Below, piece after piece: positions 1 to 11,748 of a DNA stretch of 64,000 nucleotides. The DNA is from Xenoacremonium recifei (Eukaryota > Ascomycota > Sordariomycetes > Hypocreales > Nectriaceae). The stretch covers positions 1-64,000 of the forward strand of contig WOFQ01000066.1 in the NCBI GenBank assembly GCA_012184525.1, written 5' to 3'. The notes below the pieces were generated by a model. The model worked only from the letters and a program-made list of their open reading frames with translations, did no database searches and was not told where the DNA came from. How positions within the stretch are numbered: position 1 is the stretch's first letter; the number at the start of each line of letters is the position of its first letter. The position numbers were made by a program, and so were the translations under genes.

Positions 1-2113
1 GGCAGCCCCGGCCCGAGGGGAGCAGGTCCGGGGGCGGCGCCGCGCCGGGGCGGGCGGGGCCCCCTGCGCCCCCTCCCCCCCCCCCCCCCCCCCCCGAAGC
101 GCCGATGAAGAAGAGGGCTCCAAATCCAAGACACGGGCGTTGGTTGCCATCGACGTAACGGCGGGAAGGAATGATAAACACCACGAGGAAGAACTGGAAT
201 TCGGGATGACTACATGCCTTGCAGATCGCCGTAGCTGCCGTGGTGTTTGTTTGTTTGTGAGGCCTGTGTCAAGACTGTCAGAGTCTCGCTTGCTGACATC
301 GGGACGGGTCGACCACGCTGCGCTGCCTTAGCTGAGACCTTCTCTTCTTATGCATTCATGCACGCGCTGCGAGATCCTGCGCAAGCGTTCGTCTGGCATC
401 GGCTAGTGTCCTCGGGCTACGTTAGTTGCGGTTACATACATGGAGCAAAGCAGCTGTCAGTGTCCAGTGCCCCCTGTGTCCCAACTGGCGATTTCTTCGA
501 TTGCGTGCCGTAGCGTCATGGTTGGGCTGCGTCTGCTGGGCTGCAAGACCAGACATGGATAGGTCATGGCAGACATGGTTGCGAGGAACCCCGTCCCATG
601 GTGGAGGGACCCGTTGATCCTGGGCTGGTCGACGGCTTTCCCTTAATTTGCGGCCAGACCCTTGTCTAGCACAGGTTCTCGTGGGCCGGCTGGAAGAGAG
701 GAGAAGATTCCCTGTATCGTCGTTCTCGGCGCTGGGAGACACTGGTGGTCGAGTGTTCCGCGGCCATGCCATGCCAGAGACGCCAGAGACCTGATGATGA
801 TGGCGGCATGGAGCCATATCGTTTGGCCTGGACCCTTCGATGCCCATCTGATGCCCATCTGGCGCCCATGCCATGCCCCCGGAGGCGCCATTTCCCAACG
901 CCCTCGTCCTCTGCTAGGGCCCAAGGCAGCTTAGCTGGGGGGGATGTTGCCGGCGGGATTTTTAGTGACGATTAGCTGAAAGAGCCCAGCTCCCAAGGTG
1001 ACCAGCCCAGCCCAAGCCCAAACCAATTAGCCGGCCAGCTGCTGCTTGGTCTAAGAGGTGCGTTCACTGCCACTGTCACCAAAGGCCTCTCTCCTCCCTC
1101 CGCCTAGATATCTTTGATGCTTCATCCCTCTTTCTTCTGACTCTGCTTCTCCTCTGATCTGATACTCACCGGTTTTCGACTGGCGGACGAGAAAAAAGCG
1201 AAACCTCCCCGGGCCTTGACACGTGGTTGCATGTGCATCCCGGCGCATTGATTTTATTGCGCCAACAAAGAAATCTGCGGACGGAAATTTGCGCTCCCGA
1301 ACATCCAGACGACTCACGACAAAAGCGACAGTTCGAGGAATTTCTTGGATATCTTGCTGAAGTGTCGCGAGAGTTGTCGTCGAAGCCGTCGAGTCGAGAT
1401 TCCCACGATCCATCAGCACGAGAAACGAGACAGACGTACGACGAGGCCGTTGAGCTGGCAGATGCGCCGCCTGTTGCACCAATAAGCGCATTCTGGACTG
1501 CCCGTCGTCAGTCAGACAATCACCGAAAAGACGGTCTGGTCTGGTCTGGTCGACTCCATCGCATCGCATCGCCGTCACCAGATCGAGGCGCCGCTTTGCT
1601 TTTGCGAGTTGCTGCTGGCCGTTCGTTGTTGCGTCTGGCGAGGAAGAAGAAGAAGAGACTGAGAGTCAGAGTCAGTCAGGCCTATCGAATCGAATCGAGA
1701 GCTTGCTGCTGCTGCTGCTCCACCCCCTCCTCCTCCTGGCGCCTTCTCCTCCTCGATCCTAGACTCACTGACTAGAGCCTGGTCTTGACTGACGGACCCT
1801 TTCAGGTCTAATCCAATCCACCATCCTCTGCCTCCCGCGTCCCGCATATTCGCCCTCCCCTGTCCCCTCCCTCCCCTCCCCCTTGTGAGTGCCGCTACCA
1901 GTCGCTGTACTTGCTGGCTGGCTGTGAGCTCTTGAGTCTGTGCTGGCTGGCTGCTCGTTGGGTCCAACGCAGGGCGGTCCTGGGCTGTAGCACCACCAAG
2001 TTGGTCTGGCGATTCTGCTGCGGCTTCTTTTTTCTCCCTCCTTCACCCTCCTCCCATCGCCGCCTGGACTTTTGCAACTCTCACAACTGCCCGGGTCGCA
2101 GTTACACGAGAAA
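1..2113. other. GC-rich start and long leader region of the Bem1 gene
   Basis: No supported gene. The first 95 bases are extremely GC-rich and end in a run of 21 C residues at 75-95. From about 1200 the plus strand is pyrimidine-rich and full of CT runs, as expected for a fungal promoter and 5' leader reading into the Bem1-type gene. Several open frames here (for example around 1227-1775) are low-complexity and show no family resemblance. Confidence 0.5.
75..95. repeat. C21 homopolymer
   Basis: An uninterrupted run of 21 cytosines follows a C-rich, GC-saturated stretch. It is either a true mononucleotide repeat or a length-uncertain assembly position. Confidence 0.9.
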
Positions 2114-4750
2114 ATGAAGGTTTGTTTTGCCGTCTCCATTCTACCTGATTCACTCACTCGTTCCTTCCACTCTATCAACCTTCCCCTCCGCCACCGCTGT
2201 CCGCTCTCGCCTTCCCCTCCTGAGTTTGCGACTCGCTCCTGCCTTACGTGCCTGCCGCCGTGGTTGCCAGTTGCACTCGCGCTCGCATTTTCTGAATTAC
2301 GCTTTCGCCCGCCGCCTCTGCGCAACTGCCAGCGACCCGCGCCGCATCGCACCTGCCTCTCCGTCGCCGTTGCCGTTGCCGTTCTCGATGCCTCCCGTCC
2401 GCGCTTTCCGCATCAACTCTGCTGTGCGCTGCGTCAACCGTAATCCAGCGTCTTGACCTCACCGGCGCTACTTCCGATCCCACTCCCCGCAACCTTCCCC
2501 TTCCCCTCCAGACAACAATTCCCGAGACAAGAACCGCCCAGAAAGAAGCGAGACCAGTCATCTTCGTTCGATTTCGGGGGCGTTGAGCCTCCGCCTCCGC
2601 CTCGCCTCGCTCCCAGGCTTCAAGAACTCTGCTAATCCGTCATGCGCTTCCTCCAGGCACTCCGAAGATCCATCAAGGGCGACAAGGACAAGGCCGCCGT
2701 CAACATCGCTCCCAAGGCTGCCATCGCTATTGTCCCGCCAAAGAAGGTTGGTTCTCTCCCCCCGTCTTGACCTATTCCTCAACCTCCTCGCGACCGTATC
2801 GAGATTCGTCCACCAGAAGCAATCAAGGCCTCGAATGCGCCCCGAGCGCCTCGCCACCGACTCTTCCTCCCCCGCCCTTGCGGCGCACGTGGATCCCAGA
2901 CAGGAGAAGCAATTATGAAATTGCCAGCAAAGTACATAAAGACCGGGCGCTAATACTCGTGCCACTCTTGCAGGTCATTCGAGCCCTTTACGACTACGAG
3001 GCCCGGACGAGCCAAGAACTCAGCTTCTCCAAGGGAGATTTCTTCCATGTCATCGGCCGCGAGAACGACTCCGATTGGTACGAGGCATGCAATCCTGCAC
3101 TGCCTGACGCGCGAGGTCTAGTCCCCGTCACTTTCTTTCAGGCTCTAGGGAGGACCGAACGAGATAGCGCGCAATCAGACGGCGGACGACCCCCGACCGC
3201 CAACAACAAGAACCCCGATCACGATTCGGGCTACAGCGAATCCCCGGCGATGCAACCGGTGCAGGCGCAACCTATCCAAACATCGATGCCCCCGAACCAC
3301 AGGATGTCGAAATCCGCTGGAAAGAATGGCGCCATGGTGTACGGAATCGTCATGTACGATTTCTCAGCGGAGAGGGCGGACGAACTGGAGGCCAAGGCCG
3401 GTGAGGCAATCATCGTCATTGCCCAGTCGAATCCAGAGTGGTTCGTCGCCAAACCCATCGGCCGATTGGGAGGTCCTGGTTTGATCCCCGTATCGTTTGT
3501 CGAGATTCGAGATATGGCGTCAGACAAGCCCATTGCCAACCCAGCCGAGGCGATCAAGCGAGCCGGCGTTCCCAAGGTTGAGGAGTGGAAAAAGATGGCT
3601 GCCGATTATAAGAACAGCAGCATCACCCTCGGAAAATTCGAAGGAGGCGGCCCTCCGCAACCAGGTCAACCGCTGGAGCAGGGCATGGAGCGTATGAGCA
3701 TCCAGCAACAGCAGCAGCAACAAGCGCGACAGAGCGTTCAAAATGGTGGTGGCTATGTAAGTCAGGCCTGGGTTTATACCATTGCGGATATTCTGACAAA
3801 CTGCACAGCAACCAGCGGGCTATGCCAACCAACCGCGAGAGTCCCAACAAGGGCAACAACAGTTTTCTCAGAAGCCGGCATCGCAGCTCTACGCTCCTCT
3901 CCAGGCGAGGATACCCCGATATTGCTTCGCCGAAGACAAGTATTGGTTCGTCATTGAAACCATGCTGGAGGACGGCCGTCACTGGGAACTATCGCGATAC
4001 TATGAGGATTTTTATGACTTCCAAATCGCCCTGCTCACAGAGTTCCCAGCCGAGGCCGGTAACACGGGAACACAGAAACGCACGCTGCCGTACATGCCCG
4101 GACCCGTTAATTACGTGACGGACGCCATCACCGAGGGTCGACTACATAACCTGGACGCCTACGTCAAGAATTTGCTGAGCCAGCCCCCATACATCTCCCG
4201 ATGCAACCTGGTGAAACAGTTCTTTGCCCCTCGCGAGGGCGACTACGAAATCGATCCCAACGACACGGAAGAATACCGGCTCTCGCAAGGCTCACAACCC
4301 TCGTCAACGGAATCGCCCGCTGATGGCGCTTCGAGGCAGTCATCACGGAACAATCTCAATGGCGGCGGTTACTCGGGATTGTCGGCGGCTCCGGCACGGC
4401 AGATGAGCAATGGCCATCCTGGCATGGCCAGGCAGACGTCATCACTGTCGCAACCGTCTCAGACTTCCCTGCCGGGCATGGCCAACCAACCAGGCCAACC
4501 AGCATCGGCGATGAAGATCAAGATGTATTTCAATGGTGACCTGATTGCTATTCGCGTGCCCACGGACATCCAGTTTCAACCGCTCTGCAATAAGATCCGG
4601 GACCGACTCAAGGTTCCTCCAGGAGACCAACTCCAGCTCTTTTACAAGGACGAGGCCACTGGAGACAAGCCGAGCATGTTGAGCGACAATGATCTGGACT
4701 ATGCGCTACAACGGAACGAGAAACTTCTTCTCTACGTTGAGATTGTGTAA
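2114..4750 (+). CDS. bem1: Bem1/Scd2-type polarity scaffold (SH3-SH3-PX-PB1)
   Basis: Cell-polarity scaffold that in this family links Cdc42, its GEF Cdc24 (through PB1) and PAK kinases at growth sites; in filamentous fungi it also assists NADPH oxidase assembly. Model: join(2114-2119, 2657-2746, 2974-3756, 3809-4750), 606 aa. Two SH3 domains (about 32-90, with ALYDYEA, and 154-215, with VMYDFSA), a PX domain (about 327-450) and a C-terminal PB1 domain (about 527-606). A Gln-rich linker precedes the PX domain. The first coding exon is only ATG AAG. It is followed by a 537-nt intron with a branch site (GCTAATCC) and CAG acceptor, giving an N-terminus MKALRRSIKGDKD. The simpler alternative is ATG at 2642, which reads through that acceptor and gives MRFLQALRRS and 609 aa. 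The mini-exon start is preferred because the acceptor signals are strong and the resulting N-terminus matches what is remembered for orthologues. Confidence 0.93.
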
Positions 4751-5984
4751 ATACAAGATACCCGGACATGAATTCCCTGTTAAGGACCTGGATGCACCCC
4801 CCCTGGAAGCCGGACTACTGGAATTAGCCCGTTCATGGTGAGAGCGAGTCCAAGGACCGCCAGGATTCACCACCGCGCCAGGACCAAAAATCACACACAC
4901 ATATCCCAAGTTTCACCAACCAACCAATCTACAATTTCGCGCCCGCGAAGGACCCGGAATCAACCTACTTCTCCTTTCTATTGTCTCTTCTTCTCCTTCC
5001 AACTCTATGGACCTTTTGAGCGACACGTCGACGAGGAAGTTTATACGTCCTTGGTACTTTTGTTTAGTAGCTGGTTGATGGCAGTGACATGACCGGTGGA
5101 CTCGACGTTCGTTACGATGATTCTTTGGACTTTTAGGGTCCCCCCTTTTTTTTCTTCTTGTCTTCATTTCTTCTCGTTGCAGAGGCATCGATTCATATTT
5201 GCAGCGACGCTTCCACTTTTTGTCTTATGGCATAGCTGAGCTCAGTGTTTCGGTGATGTTGAATTTGTTATCACTTCTACCTAGGTACCTTAGGGAGGCT
5301 AGGGGTTGGAGAGGGCGTTTTTGGAAGGGAGGCTGACGGATGCACCTCGCTGGCTGTTTTGTTGCGTGTTGTCATGTCCTGCGGAATATTGTTGATTCTA
5401 TATCCATGTGGCGAGCTATCGCATGATGGACTGCATGAGTTGATGAACAAGGAAGTTGTGTGTGATGAAAGGTAAAAGGGGGTTGGCGTGGAGGAGATAG
5501 ACGAGTCTGCACGAGCTGACCCAGCTTGTGGGGAGGACGAAGATGAGGATGAAAGATGTGCGCATGCGATGAGATGACACAGCAGGATGCGTGAATTGAA
5601 TGAAAGAGCGGCATTGTGATCAAGCAAGAACAGGGAAAGGAGTGTGACGATTGTGTGTGTGATGATGTCTATAACCATAGATTACCTAGTGTATATCCCC
5701 TGACCGAGTAGAAAGCTATCCCTTGACATTTGTGTGTCCATGTTCTGTCTAACTCATATACCCGGGACTCGTCTATCATCATCTCCTTTGTGGAGGGTCT
5801 ATCTAGATCTAATTATATGTCTTACAAGGTCAAAAAGCAAGCCGTATATCGATCCATCTCAGATAGGATAGATCAACTTGCTAAAGCAACAATGCCAAAC
5901 TCCAAGCGCCAAACTCACACAGGCTTCTAAGACAATAGAAGATAGAGTCATAAGAGACGAACAGTGTCGACCGGAGCTCGTCCA
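4751..5984. other. Intergenic, convergent 3' ends
   Basis: Lies between the Bem1 stop codon and the stop codon of the minus-strand membrane protein gene. It contains T-rich 3'-UTR-like sequence. No coding potential or RNA gene is recognised. Confidence 0.5.
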
Positions 5985-6983
5985 TCATTCCCACCGTTGC
6001 ATCAGGTTCCGACGCACCTTGGTGTTGACGACACCGCCAATGCCAAAGGCCGGGACAATTCTGCACACACGCGCCGCACAGCTCACAGCCCAATTGCGCC
6101 GCACAATGGCCCAGCGCTCGCGCCAATCCGTGCCATGCGGGCGATTGTACAGATCCAGGCCCAGCAAGTGCAGCGGCGTGGATATCGCCTGGACAGCCGC
6201 CGGCGCGAGGAACTGCGCCGTCGACGTCCCCGAGATATGCTGCTTCATGCCCTCGCCCAGCCTCTCCGAGATATACGGGCCCAGCAACGGCGGGATATTA
6301 AAGCTCGCGAAGATGGTGATGCAATCGCGCGCCGCGAACAGCGCATAGCTGCCCAACGGCACCCGTCGCGCAGCAGCACCAGGCGGCCCGAACAGCTGCA
6401 CGAAGACCTTGTCCTTGTAGATGCCGGCGCCGATGTTGGTGGCGCTCCCGATGGCGAACTTGGCGGTGCCGGCGGTGACGGTCGAGGCTGGGCGGGAATG
6501 GGTGGTTGAATGCAGGGTGTCGACGGCGTTGGTGGTGAGGTAGGTCGAGCCGTAGGTGAGGAAGATGAGGGCGGCGGGGCGGGAGAAGAGCAGGGCTTGC
6601 GGGCGCGTGAGGAGCAGGCGCAGGGAGGAGAGGATGGAGTGGTGGATGGGGGCGCGGCCGGAGGCGTTTTCCATGACGGAGCTGGGAAGTGTTAGTGAAG
6701 AGCCATGGTTGGTGATGTCTGGATGTGGTGTTGAGGCGTCGCCCCTGAGGAACAGAACAGGTACGTACCGGTCGATGATGGATATCAGCGGCGCGACGAG
6801 GGATGCTGCACAGGCGGCGCTGAGGGCATCGGACAGGATTCTCGGGCCCAGGTTCTTGGTATTCCATCGCGACGAAGATGCTGAGCTCTTGGCCTCAGTT
6901 TTCGCCGTCGCAGTCGCAGCCGCAGCCGCAGCGCCCGAGGCCGGCAGCGCAGCCAGCGTAGTCGCGTTGGGGCCTTTACTCAT
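5985..6983 (-). CDS. Conserved fungal membrane protein of unknown function
   Basis: Not assigned to a named family. Model: complement(join(5985-6681, 6769-6983)), 303 aa. The N-terminus is Ala/Thr-rich (about 1-38), followed by several hydrophobic segments (for example around IFLTYGSTYL and the SYALFAARD region) separated by basic loops. The C-terminus is basic. The layout is loosely like a mitochondrial solute carrier, but no PxDxxK signature repeat is visible, so that is only a possibility. The reading frame is open straight through an 87-nt stretch (6682-6768) that has a GTACGT donor, CTAAC branch site and CAG acceptor. Removing it joins IDR to SVMENASG and gives a smoother sequence, so it is taken as an intron. 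Confidence 0.75.
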   Translation of the reverse strand: MSKGPNATTLAALPASGAAAAAATATAKTEAKSSASSSRWNTKNLGPRILSDALSAACAASLVAPLISIIDRYVPVLFLRGDASTPHPDITNHGSSLTLPSSVMENASGRAPIHHSILSSLRLLLTRPQALLFSRPAALIFLTYGSTYLTTNAVDTLHSTTHSRPASTVTAGTAKFAIGSATNIGAGIYKDKVFVQLFGPPGAAARRVPLGSYALFAARDCITIFASFNIPPLLGPYISERLGEGMKQHISGTSTAQFLAPAAVQAISTPLHLLGLDLYNRPHGTDWRERWAIVRRNWAVSCAARVCRIVPAFGIGGVVNTKVRRNLMQRWE

Positions 6984-8107
6984 GGTGGCCTCTTTTGAAC
7001 GTTATCGGAGCATTCCTCTCTCTCAATACTCAAGAACCCAATAAGCAGGGGGAAAGAGAAGTAAAATACTGAAGTGAAGCGAATCTGGGGAATTTTGGGC
7101 CCGGGTTGGTTGGTAATAGCAATTCGCAGGTGTCTATTAGACCGGCGCTGGTTCGTCCGCAGAGTCAGTCAGAACTGGAGCTTCAGCCCAGCGGGGGCCG
7201 AGATCGGGGGCTGATAAGCGGCGGCGTCTTGTCCGAAAGGCCGATGGGAGACTTGAGGATGGGAAAGTGTCGAGATGGGGAAGAGGAAACAATTGTTGCT
7301 GTTGCGGAGGAGATATATCTTCATCCTCGGCTTTGCGAGACACATCACCCCAGCTGGGCAAAAGTCTTCCCAGGATCGCGACTTATCGAATGATATTGTG
7401 AGGGGATCTTGGGGTGCTGCGACGGCACGGGTGGTCCATGCTCTGTCTCTCAAGATTCTCACCAGGATATCAAAACCGCAGTCACTTATATACCTGCTTA
7501 CACGCCTCAATCATGGCCTCAAGTCTCTATACTCTATACAAACTCTGTCCCCCTCAGTTACTAACCCGCAGCCACCTCCACACGATCTCCCCCAAACGGA
7601 CCACTCTCGTCGCAGCAGAAGCACCAAAGCGGAAAGCCTCTTATGCATCATGCAGCCCAGTGCAACCGATTGCAACGGTAGCAACCCGCGATAACAAGTG
7701 CAGAGTCTAGCTTTCAAGGACATATTAGATTCGTGAAGTGCACTGGGGAGTATCGTGGAGGTTTTGGTTTACGCTCATGTACTCCGTAGGCGCAACAAAG
7801 TATCGGCAAAAGAGCTTAGCGGCCGAGAGATATCATCTCGACTAATAAGTCGGCATCCTTCCGAGATCCATCATGATAACACGAACCAAAGTTTAGGTAG
7901 ACCAAGACAACTAATCTTGCTATGTTTCCATTTTGTGTATGTTGTTCAACGCCGTTGCTAGATGCGTCCCCTTCAAATGCAATCATGTCTCCCTCTGCTA
8001 GATGCCGTGTCCAATTTCAGTTGCATCTCCTTTCCCCAAGTCTAAATCCAATAGTCTTTCACATGTTTCCATGATCCGTCGCTCTAACTGATACGCCTGG
8101 TACCAAC
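6984..8107. other. Intergenic between two minus-strand genes
   Basis: Promoter of the membrane protein gene on the left and 3' flank of the Yvc1-type channel on the right. No gene, RNA or repeat could be supported. Confidence 0.5.
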
Positions 8108-10326
8108 CTAAGTAGACGCAGGAGTTCCTGACAATGCCTGCTTCTCCTGCAGCGCCAGCACCACCGTCGTCAGTGCGTCAATCTTGCGATTCAACTCGCT
8201 AATCTGCGTATCCAACGCCGACGGTGCATCCAAATCGTCCTCCACCGGTCGGCGAGGCGAGAGCATGTCAGAGCGTCTGCCCATGTACGAACCCGAGCGG
8301 TATCGCTGCACCGTCTTGCGTCCATTGCGCCGCGTCTCCTGCGGGCCCTTGAAGCCGGCGAACTCGTCCTCGATGACCTTGTGGCGGATCAGCTCGTACA
8401 GCTTGATGACGCCAACAATGGGCAGATGCGTTGCCTTGAGAAGGATGATGCGGCCCTGGCGGAACTTCTCGTCGGCCGAGAAGATGAGGCGCCACGGTCG
8501 GAAAACGATGAAGGCGATCAGGTTAAAGGGCGGGTAGAAGTGCGTAAGCCGGTTGCTAGTCGAGGCCTCCAGCACGTACACGCTGTACACGTACAGGTAC
8601 TCCTCTTTGGCGTGCGTGATGACACGCGAGAAGCTGTTGGAAAGCATACCAGTGAGGGAGCCCATAAGCAGGATCGAAGACAGCGTCACGAAGATTATCA
8701 TGAGCGGAGGCCCGAAGACGGGGTCGATCTGGTTCATCACTTCAAAACCCACGTAGCTTGACCCGTAGAAGATCTTGGTCAAGATCCATGCCATTCGGCC
8801 CAGCGAGAAGACGTCTCGCCCAACGAGCGAAAATGTCGTCAAGAAGCCAACGTAAACAATCACAACGAGTACCATGAACTTGATAAAGTCCTTGCCCATC
8901 TCCTTGAGACACGGGATCAGGGTACCCCAATACGGACTCAAACTGAGAATGGAAAAGATGCGGGGGATCATGAAGAGTGCCTCAAGCGAGAGGATGTCAA
9001 ATGCAAGATCACTGATTTCGGGCTTCTCCTGGACGGTGCCAACCACCCCTACGCAGCATGTCAGTTAACTTGACTTCGTGAACGCATTCTCCATCTCATG
9101 AGCAGACTTACTCAATATCGCATACGTGAACCCAATGGTAATCATGATCATATCAAAGAGATTCCAAATGTCCGTGGCGTAGAAGATGGATCCCGCATCC
9201 AACCACTCACTCAACTCATCGTAGAAGAACGCCGCAATCCAAAAGAACAGCACAATCTCAACCGGACTGATGCGGGACTCATCCCGCAGCACCAGCACCG
9301 AGTAGTACAGACACAAAAAGATGCAGAAGAACAGCACCTCCCAGCTCTTGAGGTACTTGGGCACACGCAGTCGGGAGAAGGGGTCCGTGGTGACAGGATT
9401 GTAGAACCGCGGCCTCTTGGTCGAGTGCACCGACAAGCTGTCCCAGAAGACCAAGTCGCCATTCCAGAGCGCCGTGATGATCTTCTGCACAATATGCTGG
9501 CTAAGGAAGCGCTTGGCATTTGCAATAGCGGCAATCTCTAGCGCGTTGAGGCTCTTGAACGACGCCGTGGGATCGACCTCGGCCGGCCCCTGGCCGTCAT
9601 CCGAGGTCATCGTGAGGCGCGACAGCGACGATATCAGCTGTGAACGCTTCGCACTGCTGCCCGCGGGCCCTGAAGCGCCAGGATGGCGGTTAACGCCACG
9701 GGACCGGATGCGCGTGATGAGCGGCGACAGCTCGCCAGCTTCTTCATCATCGCAGTCCTCGTCACCGCAGCCCAACTCCGGGATCTCGTACAGACAGTAA
9801 TCCACGGCGTCGCGCTCACACAGCCGCGTGAGGAAGCGCCAGGCGACGATCTCACAGGCGTGCGAGCGGGCCTCGCCCAGGCCGCGGTGCTCGCTGTCCG
9901 AGGCATAGTGCCACTTCAAGGCTCTGATGGGTGTTGGTCAGCAACGATATCCAGAGGCAAGATGGGCTTGGGCGGGAGGCACGTGAGACTTACAGCAGAG
10001 CATTGACGATTGCAGGGTTGGAGCACGTAGCGCCCAGATGGTCGACGAGCACCCGCAGACACGTCCCAGCCTCAGTGGTCCTCAGCTGCTCAAAAGTGCT
10101 GGGCAGCTCGATCACGTCGACAAAGTACCTGGGTGACACCCCCCTCTGTCAGCTGACCTAACCGTCATCATCGAACATGGAGGGTTACATACAGGGAGAG
10201 CTTCTTGACCACGGCGCGGAACGAATCATCATGGCCAATGTCAGGCAGGTCGTAGTCGTAGCGGATGGACACGGGGCTCGAGTCCCGCTCAACCGCGACC
10301 TTCTTGGACTTGACGCGGATGGGCAT
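8108..10326 (-). CDS. yvc1: Yvc1-type TRP calcium channel
   Basis: Fungal TRP-like cation channel of the vacuolar membrane that releases Ca2+ to the cytosol on stretch or osmotic shock (family knowledge). Model: complement(join(8108-9048, 9112-9923, 9994-10128, 10193-10326)), 673 aa. A cytosolic N-terminal half of about 230 residues includes an acidic patch (GCGDEDCDDEEAGE). Hydrophobic helices follow, including those around EVLFFCIFLCLYYSVLVL, FDMIMITIGFTYAIL and FMVLVVIVYVGFL. A pore-loop-like segment (KIFYGSSYVGF) and a last helix (IIFVTLSSILLMGS) come next. The tail ends in a short coiled coil (ISELNRKIDALTTVV). All three introns have GT-AG ends and keep family-typical joins, for example YAIL joined to RVVGTVQEKPEISDLAFD. 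Confidence 0.93.
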
Positions 10327-11748
10327 GGCTGAGCAATTGAGGCTCTCTCACGATCACGGCCAGGCGGTGACGTTGGATGGCTTCTCCAGGACCCTGAAAC
10401 GAAGGGAGTTGAGGAGAAGCTGGAGCGGGAGTCGAGAAAAGGTACGTACCGGGCGCTACTGCACTGTGACGCAGGGGCGCTAACAATTTCCAGGGCAGGT
10501 TCCATTTGCTGACGGGCTGCCGCTGGCCCGTGCGCTAGGGTCTCAATTCCCAGCGAGTCCCGCCGCTGAGTGTGGCCGTGCTGATCGCGATGCAACAGCG
10601 CTCATTCGCTGGATCGTCTATCTTGATCGTCTATTGATTGTCGCGATGTGCACACGTTGCGGGCGCGGCTGAGCCACGATGGCTTGCAAAGCTTGTTTGG
10701 TTGGAACCAGGTTTGAGATACGAGGCAGCAGGTATAGTTGTGTGACAAGTAAGAGAGCTGGTTTGGGGAATCGGGCCATGATTGCTAACAGCATTGCATT
10801 ATACGAGGAGAGTTCCGAAAAGCATCGCTGCTAACAACGCTGTAGCATAATAGAAACAGCTAAGAGACAACTCCGCGAACAACACCACAACGTCTAGTAT
10901 ACGACTCTAAATTTACTGCCTTAATAAACAGCAGATCTACTCCGTACAGAGAAAACTACTACACAATCTATTAATTGCATCCAACTGCAACTTCGTCAAA
11001 TCTAACCGCTCCGAGTAACTATCTCGCTTACCACCCTGTCAGCACTCCCCCCCAATAGTGCCATCTCGTTACCGTTCAACCCTCCTAGCAGGACCCTTAA
11101 TATCCTCAACACCCAGTCTTTAACCTCTTCAATTAGGTTAATTCAGCCCGATCAACGTTCCAACCCGGGGGCTGAGCGACTGCCGCGACGCCAAACCCGG
11201 CTGATTCTGCCGCTGCGCAACGGAGCCCCAGGCCAACGCGTCCAGGGGGGCTCCGTTTGTCGAATACACGAACTGACCAATCGCCATTCCTCCTGCTAAC
11301 CCCCTGTCCGGTAAGCCACCAGCCCTACGAGGGGGTCGCAAGGGGAAAATACCTTCGTGATGTGTCGAGAGCCGGTTCAACTTTCGTCCTGCCATGACCA
11401 ACGAGGTCTAGTTTTGGCGAGTGCCAACGCGGCCTGCGACCCCCCTGCAGACAGGGCTGGGTGGCATGGATGGATGGTCTTAGTTGGCGGCGCTGGCGTC
11501 TGAGCCTCGATTCTCCAGTTGCACACGGCATATGCAATCTTACACATCCATTACTCCATGGGGACTTTTTTTTTCCTCCATGGAGGCTTTTCTGGGCGTT
11601 GCCAGGCTCACTGCAAGCATGTATATAAGCCAAGTCCGAGAACCCTCAGCATGGACCTCAGATCCATATCATCACAGCTACCATCGACTTACACGATAGT
11701 CAACTACCTCTACACTTGGAACGATCTCGCCTTGAGCCCTTCATCAAC
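10327..11748. other. Divergent promoter region, yvc1 / RTA1-like gene
   Basis: Upstream sequence of the Yvc1-type channel (left) and the RTA1-like gene (right). A TATA-like element lies at the right side. Open frames in this interval are short and unsupported. Confidence 0.5.
11622..11628 (+). promoter_or_regulatory. TATA box of the RTA1-like gene
   Basis: TATATAA lies 121-127 nt upstream of the start codon at 11749, a spacing that leaves room for a leader of roughly 90 nt. Position and orientation fit the gene, but no transcript evidence is available. Confidence 0.55.

Noticed and set aside
2072..2443. Protein-coding frame in the Bem1 leader
   Set aside because: Low-complexity Ser/Pro/Leu/Arg sequence in a pyrimidine tract, best explained as intron or leader.
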